A model generated the notes under the pieces. That model made no database searches. It was not told the DNA's origin and saw only the letters and a list, made by a program, of their open reading frames with translations. Positions 35,876 to 44,377 of a DNA stretch of 64,000 nt are shown piece after piece. The position numbers and the translations under genes were made by a program. The stretch is from Clostridia bacterium. Lineage in GTDB: Bacteria > Bacillota > Clostridia > RGIG7378. Where the stretch lies: positions 34,829 through 98,828 of the forward strand of contig JAFYSJ010000023.1 of the NCBI GenBank assembly GCA_017559445.1, read 5' to 3'. Position 1 is the first letter of the stretch; every line of letters begins with the position of its first letter.

Positions 35876-36328
35876 TCATATTCCATACTCTTTATACGGA
35901 ACAATTTCAGCCTTTAGTTTTCTTACCATAAAAGCATTCAACTTAAGTGGAATATCTTTACTAGAGTGGATTGTCTGTTCCTGTTCTAACCTAAGGATAG
36001 AAAACCCATCCATTTCATCAATTGAAAAAACATAACCAATAGGTGGCCTATACCCTAAATCATCGTCAACAAAGATAATCTTTGAGTTAGCTACATCCAA
36101 GGTACACTTCAATTCATCCTGAACGTTCATTATTTCAAGAGTCAAAATGATTTCTTGACGATTCATCCTCACCTTATAAACAAACCTTCTCATGAGAGAA
36201 TCATAATTTTGCACATTGTTTGTATATACTTTATGTTTTTTCAATATAGGCCTGTAGATAAGAAGAACGCCTAAACCACCAACCAAAATCATAGCAATTG
36301 TAAATACAACAAATCTCCAATCACCCAT
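35876..36328 (-). CDS. Hypothetical single-pass membrane protein (150 aa)
   Basis: One N-terminal membrane segment (residues 5-27, VVFTIAMILVGGLGVLLIY) and a soluble beta-rich remainder, probably cytoplasmic. GGAGGAATT precedes the ATG. It follows the EF-hand-like gene by 37 bases. I do not recognise a family. Confidence 0.6.
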   Translation of the reverse strand: MGDWRFVVFTIAMILVGGLGVLLIYRPILKKHKVYTNNVQNYDSLMRRFVYKVRMNRQEIILTLEIMNVQDELKCTLDVANSKIIFVDDDLGYRPPIGYVFSIDEMDGFSILRLEQEQTIHSSKDIPLKLNAFMVRKLKAEIVPYKEYGI

Positions 36329-36365
36329 AATTCCTCCTACAAATGACCCCTACATGCACTACACT

Positions 36366-38561
36366 TCACTTACTATGTTTTACAACGTTCCACGTAGTCA
36401 AATAATCTGGATTAACTACGATCTCACCCGTTGAACGCAAGCGATACTCTCCTGGAGTTGCAACTTGGGTAGAAGTTAAATTAGGTGGCAAATCGTAGTA
36501 CTCCCCATTACTTAGGTGAACTAGAATTCCTTCTTCACTAGACTTAATTACAGTTCCCCAAATCTGTTTTTGCTCAATAAACTCTTTTTCTTCGGTGTAA
36601 TATGTAAGACCAATTAAGATTGTTTTTCCGAGCAAATCTTCAAGCTTAATCTCGTCGGAATTACATTTATTCAACACATCATCCACATAGTCCACAAGTT
36701 CCTGATACTTGCCTGCATAGTAGAATCGCTGAAGCTGTTTAGTATCAAGCTTATTGCAACTGCAAATATCTGCAAAAACCTTCTCTCGGAGCCAGTAGCC
36801 GTTATGGTACTTCTCGCGCAAGTTGTTACCACTTAAGTGACGAGAATAACCATCAGGAACGTCATACACCTTCATGCTAATACACTCATCTCTTGTGTAA
36901 TCCGTCTTAATGTCTACATCCAATTTTTCCCTAATATTCAGTCCATGTCGCACTGCACAAGCATAAAGCAACTGTGCTCCTGCCCACATATTTTCACAAA
37001 CATTGACATAGAAGGCCTTGGTCTTGTCGTATACAGTTTTGGCTGGTGAGCCCTCGAAAGTCTCTGTGGTAAATGGCTTGCCATCCCAATTTTGAACCCT
37101 GAAACCTGTGATTTCTGCCTCTGTGCGCATATCAAAGAGTTCTGGCTTGGGAACCTCTATTCCAAGATCCTTTAAACTTACCTCACGGAGCAGCTTGGCG
37201 CTTTCGTCCTCTCTACCATACTCTACACTTTCGTAACGTAAAGTATCCAAGAAACCGTCGTTGTCATTATCAAAATAACGGACGCGAACATAAGCCATTC
37301 CCTCACTTGGAGCAGGACCTTCTGTGACATAAGGATGGTCTGTGCTGCCCTTAAATAATGCAAGATAGTCAATCTCCCACCAGCCATACTTGGCCTTATA
37401 AAGGTGAATCTTGCCATCCATGGGGGAAACATACAGTAATCCCTTACCTGAATTGTCAGGATCCTTTTCTGTTCGGTCTCCCAAATGGTCAGAAAGAAGG
37501 CATGTGTTGTAGTTGGAATCTCCTCCATCACCCTCATGATTAGAGAACATTTCCTCCCAACGACAGTCGTCTCCATCCTCGTCAAAGATCAACCAATTAG
37601 CATCCCAATTGTCATGATCAAGGCCAATTTTTACACCATCCAAATAAGGTAAATACTGTCTCAAGGCCTCAGTTCTTGTGGGCAACATATTGCCATAGAA
37701 AGGCTCGCTTCCCTTAAGTGGCTTCATGCAGTCAAGGTGATCCCTAAATCCTGTGTAATCTAACGTAGGATTTTTGTAATTATTAAAGGAAAGCATCATA
37801 TCCAGAGAATGCCAATTTTGATCGGATGTATCCCCATTTAACTCCATGGCCAACTCAAACTCTGTGGCAATACCTGCATAGTGGTCATACCCATCCTTGA
37901 GACCTACACCAATAATGCTATTGTTGTGCATTGTATCGCCAACGCGCATTACCATATTTGTCTTGCCATCGCAATCAAAATCGTACCATGCAATGGGAGT
38001 CTCCCAGGATGTCTCTGGGTGCAAAGAATAAGAATTAACAAAGAATCCACTACCATGGACGTTCATTATGTACTTAAAACCCTCGTCGTATGCCTGTTCG
38101 TCGCCGTATGTCAAGTTCTCAAAGTCGATGTTAGACATGTCGCGCTCACCATTAAAGTTAACCACGAACTTGTTAGAATATGGACACCAATCTGCACCTG
38201 GAAAAAGGTGATAATACTCAGCCTCAGGAGCACCATCGCCATTTAAGTCAAAGGCTCGATAACAAAAGTCCCCTAAGGAATCGAATCTACCACAGCCATC
38301 ACGATCAACTAAAAAAGTGTAATTGCCCCAATTGGAACGAACCTCATTCCATGGGTTAACCTTCTCACCTGCGCAAAAAGCTGCCTGAAAATATGCATCA
38401 AAACCCTCCTCAGGTTCAACATCCCAAGGAAGCTTGCCATCGTCCGAAATAAAAAGTGCATGCTTGCCCTTGTACATAAAGGCAAGGGTGTCCATTACTC
38501 CATCCTGGTTTAAGTCATAAAATCCAGGGGCAAGCACGGAACCGTCATATTTAGCAGCCAT
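36366..38561 (-). CDS. Large EF-hand-like calcium-binding-motif protein, unknown function
   Basis: A 731-residue protein with no signal peptide or membrane segment. It contains at least six Asp-rich loops of EF-hand/dockerin or FG-GAP type: DLNQDGVMD, DRDGCGRFD, DLNGDGAPEAE, DFDCDGKTN, DEDGDD and DNDNDGFLD, spaced over residues 18-430. Residues 440-620 resemble nothing I know. The last 90 residues (GKTILIGLTYYTEEKEFIEQ... to ...NPDYLTTWNVV) match a small domain seen alone or as a tail in many bacterial proteins. AAGGAG precedes the ATG; it follows the oxidoreductase gene by three bases. Confidence 0.65.
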   Translation of the reverse strand: MAAKYDGSVLAPGFYDLNQDGVMDTLAFMYKGKHALFISDDGKLPWDVEPEEGFDAYFQAAFCAGEKVNPWNEVRSNWGNYTFLVDRDGCGRFDSLGDFCYRAFDLNGDGAPEAEYYHLFPGADWCPYSNKFVVNFNGERDMSNIDFENLTYGDEQAYDEGFKYIMNVHGSGFFVNSYSLHPETSWETPIAWYDFDCDGKTNMVMRVGDTMHNNSIIGVGLKDGYDHYAGIATEFELAMELNGDTSDQNWHSLDMMLSFNNYKNPTLDYTGFRDHLDCMKPLKGSEPFYGNMLPTRTEALRQYLPYLDGVKIGLDHDNWDANWLIFDEDGDDCRWEEMFSNHEGDGGDSNYNTCLLSDHLGDRTEKDPDNSGKGLLYVSPMDGKIHLYKAKYGWWEIDYLALFKGSTDHPYVTEGPAPSEGMAYVRVRYFDNDNDGFLDTLRYESVEYGREDESAKLLREVSLKDLGIEVPKPELFDMRTEAEITGFRVQNWDGKPFTTETFEGSPAKTVYDKTKAFYVNVCENMWAGAQLLYACAVRHGLNIREKLDVDIKTDYTRDECISMKVYDVPDGYSRHLSGNNLREKYHNGYWLREKVFADICSCNKLDTKQLQRFYYAGKYQELVDYVDDVLNKCNSDEIKLEDLLGKTILIGLTYYTEEKEFIEQKQIWGTVIKSSEEGILVHLSNGEYYDLPPNLTSTQVATPGEYRLRSTGEIVVNPDYLTTWNVVKHSK

Positions 38562-38564
38562 TTG

Positions 38565-39449
38565 TTACTCCTTTATCTCTGGCTTAGAAGGAAGTCCAAG
38601 CAAGTCATACATCTCTGCAGCGCACTCAGAGAAATCGCGATCTCCTCTGCCATTTTTAACGCAACGCTCAAGCAAGTCAATTGCTCCATCCAATGTAAAT
38701 GCTGGAATATCGTAAGCTGTGCACAAATCCTTCATGTACTTAAGGTCCTTTAAGCCAAGCTTAAGTGAAAATGCCTCTGTAAAGGAACGATCGATCATCT
38801 TGGGAACATAAAAACGATACATCCAAGTGGAAAACACATCGTTATTCATAAGATTAAAGAGATTCTCTGGGTCAAGGCCTGACTTCTCTGCAATTGGGAA
38901 CATCTGTCCAAGCAAAACTGTGTACATAAGGCCTGTGAAATTCATCATAATCTTCATGGTATGAGCGTTACCCGAATCGCCTACGTAGTTATACTCAGTG
39001 CAATAATCTGAAAGCAGTGGAGTTACTGCGTCGTATGCCGCCTTGTCACCTGCAACCATGGTTGTAAGTGTACCTGCCTTAGCCTCATCTGGGCCTGCAA
39101 GAAGTGGTGCATCCAGCAAGGCTGTGCCATACTTTTTGAGTTCTTCGCAAAGGGATTTTGTGGAAAGTGGGAAGGATGTGGACAAATCAAGAACAATCTT
39201 GTCCTTAAGAGCTTCTTCAGAAAGTCCATGAAGTGTTGTTTCAACAACTACGCTATTTGGAAGAGAAAGCATAATAATCTGAGCATTCTTAGCAGCCTCC
39301 TCCGCAGTCTGGCAGGGGTTCTTAAAAGTGCTTCGCTTAGCCTCGTCGATATCAAAAACATAAACTGTGTAACCCTTGGATTCCAAGCAGGTTGCAACTC
39401 CTCCACCCATGTTACCAAGTCCAATTACAGCAAGTGTCTTCTGTGTCAT
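38565..39449 (-). CDS. NAD(P)-dependent beta-hydroxyacid dehydrogenase
   Basis: A 294-residue enzyme of the 3-hydroxyisobutyrate dehydrogenase / 6-phosphogluconate dehydrogenase superfamily. The Rossmann start is AVIGLGNMGGGVATCLESKGYTV, then DLSTSFPLSTKSL and LDAPLLAGPDEAKAGTLTTMVAG, and the catalytic Lys region GNAHTMKIMMNF near 170. Substrate unknown (a tartronate semialdehyde or similar reductase is possible). GGAGG before the ATG. It heads a two-gene unit behind a 16-bp palindromic operator. Confidence 0.85.
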   Translation of the reverse strand: MTQKTLAVIGLGNMGGGVATCLESKGYTVYVFDIDEAKRSTFKNPCQTAEEAAKNAQIIMLSLPNSVVVETTLHGLSEEALKDKIVLDLSTSFPLSTKSLCEELKKYGTALLDAPLLAGPDEAKAGTLTTMVAGDKAAYDAVTPLLSDYCTEYNYVGDSGNAHTMKIMMNFTGLMYTVLLGQMFPIAEKSGLDPENLFNLMNNDVFSTWMYRFYVPKMIDRSFTEAFSLKLGLKDLKYMKDLCTAYDIPAFTLDGAIDLLERCVKNGRGDRDFSECAAEMYDLLGLPSKPEIKE

Positions 39450-39497
39450 ATTATATTCCTCCGTTAATGTTTATCTCTAGATCTATCCTACCACAGA

Positions 39498-39527
39498 TAC
39501 ATACTCTAAACCATGGTTTAGTAACAA
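39498..39527 (-). promoter_or_regulatory. Promoter with a perfect 16-bp palindromic operator
   Basis: CTAAACCATGGTTTAG (39506-39521) is a perfect inverted repeat. On the minus strand TTGTTA (39522-39527) and TATGTA (39498-39503) flank it as -35 and -10 with an 18-base spacer, so a bound repressor or MerR-type activator would control the oxidoreductase / EF-hand gene pair. Confidence 0.6.
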
Positions 39528-39548
39528 AAAAACCACCCCTTAGGGCAG
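39525..39548 (-). terminator. Terminator of the potassium uptake genes
   Basis: Minus strand CTGCCC pairs with GGGTGG (two G-T pairs), followed by seven T. It lies 17 bases beyond the ktrA-like stop. Confidence 0.65.
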
Positions 39549-39564
39549 CTTTAGAGTCAATATA

Positions 39565-40212
39565 TTACTTAAGTTTTGCTAATTTAGCAGTGTTTGCAAT
39601 TACAATCAAAGTAGTCTCAGAATCAAGAGGCTGCTCTGGGTTAATGTTCACATCTACAGCACCATTTTTCTTAAGTGCAACAATGTTAATTCCGTATTTT
39701 TTGCGAAGATTAAGCTCAATGAGATTTTTGCCAACCCACTCTTCCTTTACTCCAATTTCTACCATGGAAACATCCTTGGACAAGGAAATCATGTCAATAA
39801 ATCCTGAGCTTAGAAGATTCTTTGCAAGACGAATACCTGACTCATTCTCAGGGAAAACAACCTGATCTGCACCTACGCGAAGCAAAATCTTCTGTTGCAT
39901 TTCGTTGGCACATTTTGCAATTACGTTCTTAACTCCTGCTTCCTTGCAAAGAGTAACTGCCATAACGCTGGCCTCAAGGTTACTTGCCATACAGATAATA
40001 ACTGTATCGATCTCAGCAATACCAAGTCGAGTAATAACTTCTGGATCTGTAACATCTGCACACTTGCAAATTGGGAGATATGCGGCTGCGTCATTTACAA
40101 TAACCTGGGAGTCATCAATTGCAATAACTTCCATGCCATTATCCACAAGTTCCTTAGCCACTGCTCTACCGTATCTACCAAGGCCAAATACTGCGTATGT
40201 ATTTTTCTTCAT
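39565..40212 (-). CDS. Potassium uptake regulator KtrA/TrkA (RCK protein)
   Basis: The cytoplasmic gating subunit of a Ktr/Trk potassium channel. The 215-residue protein has an N-terminal RCK Rossmann domain (YAVFGLGRYGRAVAKELVDNGMEVIAID) and a TrkA_C domain (residues 140-215, MVEIGVKEEWVGKNLIELNLRKKYGINIVAL). Ligands in the family are NAD(H), ATP/ADP or c-di-AMP. It follows the channel gene by 14 bases. Confidence 0.93.
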   Translation of the reverse strand: MKKNTYAVFGLGRYGRAVAKELVDNGMEVIAIDDSQVIVNDAAAYLPICKCADVTDPEVITRLGIAEIDTVIICMASNLEASVMAVTLCKEAGVKNVIAKCANEMQQKILLRVGADQVVFPENESGIRLAKNLLSSGFIDMISLSKDVSMVEIGVKEEWVGKNLIELNLRKKYGINIVALKKNGAVDVNINPEQPLDSETTLIVIANTAKLAKLK

Positions 40213-40226
40213 AAAGCAAATCTCCT

Positions 40227-41588
40227 TTAACCTATGCTTATTTCTTCAACAGGTTCTGTTATTTTGTTTTGGTTCTGTCCCTTGCTTCCCAGTGCTAATG
40301 CAAGTGAAATTGGACCAACTCTACCAAAGTACATTGTGACAATAATTATTACCTTGCCTACTAAATTGAGGCTGGATGTCAAATTTCTAGTTAATCCAAC
40401 AGTTGCCGTTGCACTGACCGATTCAAAGACAACATCCAAAATAGGAGCTCCGCTGGACAAAGACAATAAGATTATGGATGTAAACATAACAACTACGAAC
40501 ATCATAACTACTGCAACCGCCTTACGTATGGACTCCTCTGACACTGTGCGATGGAAAATCGTTGTCTGGTTTTTGTTTCTAATGGTAGTAAATGCTGAAC
40601 AGATTAAAACCACCATGGTCACAGTCTTAATACCACCTGCTGTACCAACTGGTGAACCACCAATTACCATCATAATAAAAGAAATAACAGATGTGGCATC
40701 AGTTAAGTTTTCTTGTGGAATTGTAGCAAAGCCTGCAGTTCTAGTTGTCACAGACTGAAAAAACGAAACTTGCATTTTGTCAAACAGAGGCATGTTTCCA
40801 ATTGTGTTTGGATTACCATACTCACATACGAAGATAAGTAATGCTCCACCGAACAACAAAACAAGTGTAGCAACGATTGCAATTTTGCTGTGAAGTGTTA
40901 AATGCTTAAACACTCTTTTGTTACGGTGATTCCTATTTTTTACTACGCGCAGGACGTCCCACCACACAATATAACCAATACCTCCAAGGACGATTAACAT
41001 AGATGAAGTAAAGTTAATCAAAGGATTAGTTGCATAATCACAAAGGCTGTTAGGTCCAATTATATCAATACCTGCATTACAAAAGGCTGAAATGGAATTA
41101 AATAATGATATCCATATTCCCTTGACTCCGAACTTAGGCACAAAGACAAACATGTATAAAACAGCGCCTAATCCCTCAACAACGAAAGTGCCGAGCAAAA
41201 CGCTCTTAATAAACTTAGCAAGACCAGACATTGTATTAAGATTAAATGCATCCTGAATTAACAGTCTGTCTCCAATTCCCATCTTTCTGTTGAGCATAAT
41301 CATAAATCCAGACATTATAGTAATAACACCAAGGCCACCAATCTGGATCAAAAGGAGTATTACAACTTGACCAAAGATACTCCATGTAGAAAATGTGGGT
41401 ACTGTAACAAGACCTGTTACGCATGTAGATGTTGTGGCTGTGAACAAAGCGTCAATATATGAAACTGGCACTCTATTAGAAGAGCTAATTGGCAGAGCAA
41501 GCAAAAAACTTCCAAGCAAAATGGTTGCAAGGAAACTAATAAGAATTATCTGTGTTGTAGATAATGCAAATTTGCCCTGTTTAGTCAT
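40227..41588 (-). CDS. Potassium channel subunit KtrB/TrkH
   Basis: A 453-residue membrane protein of the TrkH/KtrB family with four M1-P-M2 repeats. Selectivity-filter-like segments include TSTCVTGLVT (near 54), SAFCNAGIDIIG (near 166) and TRTAGFATIP (near 283). Together with the downstream RCK subunit it imports potassium. Its length is typical of KtrB. Link to the possible c-di-AMP phosphodiesterase at 2.2 kb is only suggestive. Confidence 0.93.
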   Translation of the reverse strand: MTKQGKFALSTTQIILISFLATILLGSFLLALPISSSNRVPVSYIDALFTATTSTCVTGLVTVPTFSTWSIFGQVVILLLIQIGGLGVITIMSGFMIMLNRKMGIGDRLLIQDAFNLNTMSGLAKFIKSVLLGTFVVEGLGAVLYMFVFVPKFGVKGIWISLFNSISAFCNAGIDIIGPNSLCDYATNPLINFTSSMLIVLGGIGYIVWWDVLRVVKNRNHRNKRVFKHLTLHSKIAIVATLVLLFGGALLIFVCEYGNPNTIGNMPLFDKMQVSFFQSVTTRTAGFATIPQENLTDATSVISFIMMVIGGSPVGTAGGIKTVTMVVLICSAFTTIRNKNQTTIFHRTVSEESIRKAVAVVMMFVVVMFTSIILLSLSSGAPILDVVFESVSATATVGLTRNLTSSLNLVGKVIIIVTMYFGRVGPISLALALGSKGQNQNKITEPVEEISIG

Positions 41589-41602
41589 CTAACACCTTTT
41601 CT

Positions 41603-41642
41603 AAAAAGCAAAAGGACCAGCATCCCCTTCAGTCAGCTGGCC
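41603..41642 (-). terminator. Terminator of the DMT transporter gene
   Basis: Minus strand GGCCAGC pairs with GCTGGTCC around a 14-base loop, followed by TTTTGCTTTTT. Confidence 0.75.
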
Positions 41643-41667
41643 CCAAAAAATCTTTTTGAATATTATA

Positions 41668-42561
41668 TCACACTTTTTTCTTGAATTGAATCTGCGAAAG
41701 AATTACGGCAACAAACATGAGTCCGCAACCAAGCCATTCCCACGAAGTCATGGTCTCTTTAAGGAATATAGCACCAAAAATTACTGCAAATACAGATTCT
41801 GCGCTAAGGATAAGGGATGCAACAGAAAGTTCCATTCCCTTTTGACCCACAATCTGCAAGCAGTATGCAATTCCCATGGACATAAATCCTGCGTATGCAA
41901 GTGGCCACCAACACTGACCAATGGCCTGCCATGTAGGCGTCTCTGTGAAAACCATCAAAATGGATGAAACAATTGCACAAACAAGGGCCTGAATTGCGTT
42001 CATTCTAAAAGAATCCACATTTGCGCCAAATGTTCCTACCAAAATAATCTGAATAGAAAATGCAAATGCACATCCCAAAATCAAAATATCGCCTGTGTTA
42101 ATGGTAGTTACTCCAACGCAACTTAAACAGTACAAACCAACAACTGCAAGCAAAATACAAATTGGGATCATCTTAGATGGCTTACGCTTGAGGAATACGA
42201 ATCCAAGAATAGGCACTATAACTATGTACATTGTTGTAAGGAAAGCGGCCTTACCTGCATCTGTGCTAACTAGGCCTATCTGCTGAAGGTTGCATGCAAT
42301 TGACAAAGGAATACCACAGAAAATACCTGCTTTCCACAGGTTCTTATCCTTCCATCGAGATACAAACGTCTTACCGTCTTTCTTAAATTGATCAAGGATA
42401 AAGATAATTGGTATAAGGCCAATAACAGCCAAGAAACATCTAACTGCCTGAAATGTGGCTGGCCCAATGTGATCCATACCCACACTTTGGGCAACAAATG
42501 CAAAACCCCAAATCATGGTACAAAGCAACATCCAAATTGTGCTGCTAAATCTCTTACTCAT
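41668..42561 (-). CDS. DMT-superfamily (EamA) transporter
   Basis: A 297-residue protein with ten hydrophobic helices in two EamA repeats; the first begins WMLLCTMIWGFAFVAQSVGMDHIGPATFQAVRCFLAV and the second contains SVFAVIFGAIFLKETMTSWEWLGCGLMFVAVIL. Typical drug/metabolite exporter architecture, substrate unknown. It has a terminator and stands alone. Confidence 0.88.
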   Translation of the reverse strand: MSKRFSSTIWMLLCTMIWGFAFVAQSVGMDHIGPATFQAVRCFLAVIGLIPIIFILDQFKKDGKTFVSRWKDKNLWKAGIFCGIPLSIACNLQQIGLVSTDAGKAAFLTTMYIVIVPILGFVFLKRKPSKMIPICILLAVVGLYCLSCVGVTTINTGDILILGCAFAFSIQIILVGTFGANVDSFRMNAIQALVCAIVSSILMVFTETPTWQAIGQCWWPLAYAGFMSMGIAYCLQIVGQKGMELSVASLILSAESVFAVIFGAIFLKETMTSWEWLGCGLMFVAVILSQIQFKKKV

Positions 42562-42632
42562 TAATATCTCCAGTGAATGTAAAATGTCGAATTAATTGTC
42601 GCCGACAGATTATACCACAGGATGAGAAAAAG

Positions 42633-43136
42633 TTAATCTGGAATTATTTCGACATATACAATTATATTTCCGTACGTATTATTTAAGTAAACATATCCTA
42701 TTTTGAGATGCATACCATCTTTCCTAATGATGCCACCTCTGTGATATCCTGGATGATTATCGTACATAGAATAGAAAAAATGCACTCCATTTATGTCAAA
42801 AGATTCATCCCTATGATCTCCATTTTTCTTAATCTCTGGGGTAAAGTTCTCTACATAACCCTCTACTATTTCGTATTCGCCCTTCTGATATGCACCAACA
42901 ATTCTGTTATACATACTGAGCTGACCAAAGAAAACAATAAGTGTACAAACAATTACAAAACAGATACCACCAACAAGAAAGTTTTTATGGTATATAAATG
43001 GTACTTGTTTACCTTGTTTTACAAAGAATTTTTCACAAATGAACAAACTAACAGCCATAATTGCAACTAGAATTAATAGCTCTTTGAATATACTAAAATC
43101 AAATTTTGTAGACACTTCATATACAACATTATCCAT
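42633..43136 (-). CDS. Hypothetical membrane protein, DUF3592-like
   Basis: A 167-residue protein with two membrane segments (about 16-36 and 51-71) and a soluble tail whose pattern VEGYVENFTP...ESFDINGVHFFYS...PGYHRGG...IRKDGMHLKIGYV resembles the DUF3592-type 'transparent' exported domains. Function unknown. Stands alone between a DMT gene and an ABC transporter operon. Confidence 0.55.
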   Translation of the reverse strand: MDNVVYEVSTKFDFSIFKELLILVAIMAVSLFICEKFFVKQGKQVPFIYHKNFLVGGICFVIVCTLIVFFGQLSMYNRIVGAYQKGEYEIVEGYVENFTPEIKKNGDHRDESFDINGVHFFYSMYDNHPGYHRGGIIRKDGMHLKIGYVYLNNTYGNIIVYVEIIPD

Positions 43137-43228
43137 AGTTCGTTCCTCTTACTTGTGGTTCAAAAAGTACCCATAATGCTCATTTTTAATATAGTAAATG
43201 AAAATCGTTTTTTCAACAAAAACGCATA

Positions 43229-43264
43229 ATAAACCCAGTCATTGCGTAATACAATAACTGGGTT
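43229..43264 (-). terminator. Terminator of the amino-acid-type ABC operon
   Basis: Minus strand AACCCAGTTATTG pairs with CAATGACTGGGTT (one mismatch) around an eight-base loop, followed by a short T/A stretch and GTTTTTG. Confidence 0.75.
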
Positions 43265-43276
43265 CAATACAAATAA

Positions 43277-44377
43277 TTACTGTCTCCAATGAATCTGAGC
43301 ATCTACCCTATTACTAAGCTTTTGCTCTGGATCGAAGCTATAAATAATGTTATCTGTCGCCTTCTTAGCCAACATTAAGGAAAGCTCGTTATCAGATTTA
43401 GTTGGGTCAAATGGCTCACCATTAAATCTAATAACTACGTCTGCATCATCATTTTCCTCAGAATATTCAATAGTCACAAGAGTCTCAAATAAATCTTTGA
43501 GCTGTGGCAAAATAATTTGCATGCACATTTCCTCTACGTAAGACTGAATATTGTAGATGGTGCGCTGAGAAATACGATTTTTTCTGCCAAACTCTTCAAT
43601 CTGAGTATTAAATCCAATGAAATCGAAGTCTCTAGATGTAATAGAATACTCTAACACCTTCAAGTGACGAATAAACTGACGTGTCTTCTCCTTCTGAGGA
43701 TTATCGAAAATCTGCTCAGGAGTGCCATCTTCATAAACACCGCCCTCATCCATATAGAAAACTCTATTACAAATTTCACGGGCAAACTTCATTTCGTGAG
43801 TAACAATAATCATTGTTGTTCCCTGCTTAGCAAGGTCACGAATAACAGCCTGCACCTCACCAATCATTGTGGGGTCAAGAGCTGAAGTAGGCTCATCAAA
43901 AAGGATAATTTCCGGCTCCATGGCAAGTGTTCGAGCAATTGCCACACGCTGTTTCTGTCCTCCTGACATTACATCTGGATAATTAAGCGCCTTATCACCA
44001 AGCCCCACCTTACGAAGCAACTCAATTCCCTTATCATATGCTTCCTGCTTTGACTTACCAAGCAAATCCATAGGTGCTGACATAATGTTTTCAATTACAG
44101 TCATATGAGGAAACAAGTTAAAATGCTGGAATACCATACCCATCTTACGACGAATACGAGCAACATCACTACCCTTAGCAGTAATCTCCTCACCATCTAC
44201 AAAAATCTTGCCAGATGTAGGCTTATCAAGCATATTAATGCATCGAATCAAAGTAGATTTACCTGTACCAGAGGGACCAATAACAGAAATTACATCGCCT
44301 TTGTGAATTTCTACATTCACATCTTTAAGAGGAACTGCTGTTGGATATTCTTTTCTTAAATGCTCTATGCGAATCAT
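43277..44377 (-). CDS. Amino-acid-type ABC ATPase fused to an anti-sigma-kinase-like domain
   Basis: Residues 1-240 are a GlnQ-type ATPase: GPSGTGKSTLIRCIN, VMSGGQKQRVAIARTL and IILFDEPTSALDP. GlnQ proteins end near residue 245; this one continues to 366. The tail (250-366) resembles HATPase_c_2 folds of SpoIIAB/RsbW type (IYNIQSYVEEMCMQIILPQL ... DVVIRFNGEPFDP ... LMLAKKATDNIIYSFD), but lacks the ATP-binding Asn and the D-x-G-x-G motifs. The tail may be a regulatory, non-catalytic module. The ATG overlaps the preceding binding-protein/permease gene by four bases. Confidence 0.85.
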   Translation of the reverse strand: MIRIEHLRKEYPTAVPLKDVNVEIHKGDVISVIGPSGTGKSTLIRCINMLDKPTSGKIFVDGEEITAKGSDVARIRRKMGMVFQHFNLFPHMTVIENIMSAPMDLLGKSKQEAYDKGIELLRKVGLGDKALNYPDVMSGGQKQRVAIARTLAMEPEIILFDEPTSALDPTMIGEVQAVIRDLAKQGTTMIIVTHEMKFAREICNRVFYMDEGGVYEDGTPEQIFDNPQKEKTRQFIRHLKVLEYSITSRDFDFIGFNTQIEEFGRKNRISQRTIYNIQSYVEEMCMQIILPQLKDLFETLVTIEYSEENDDADVVIRFNGEPFDPTKSDNELSLMLAKKATDNIIYSFDPEQKLSNRVDAQIHWRQ

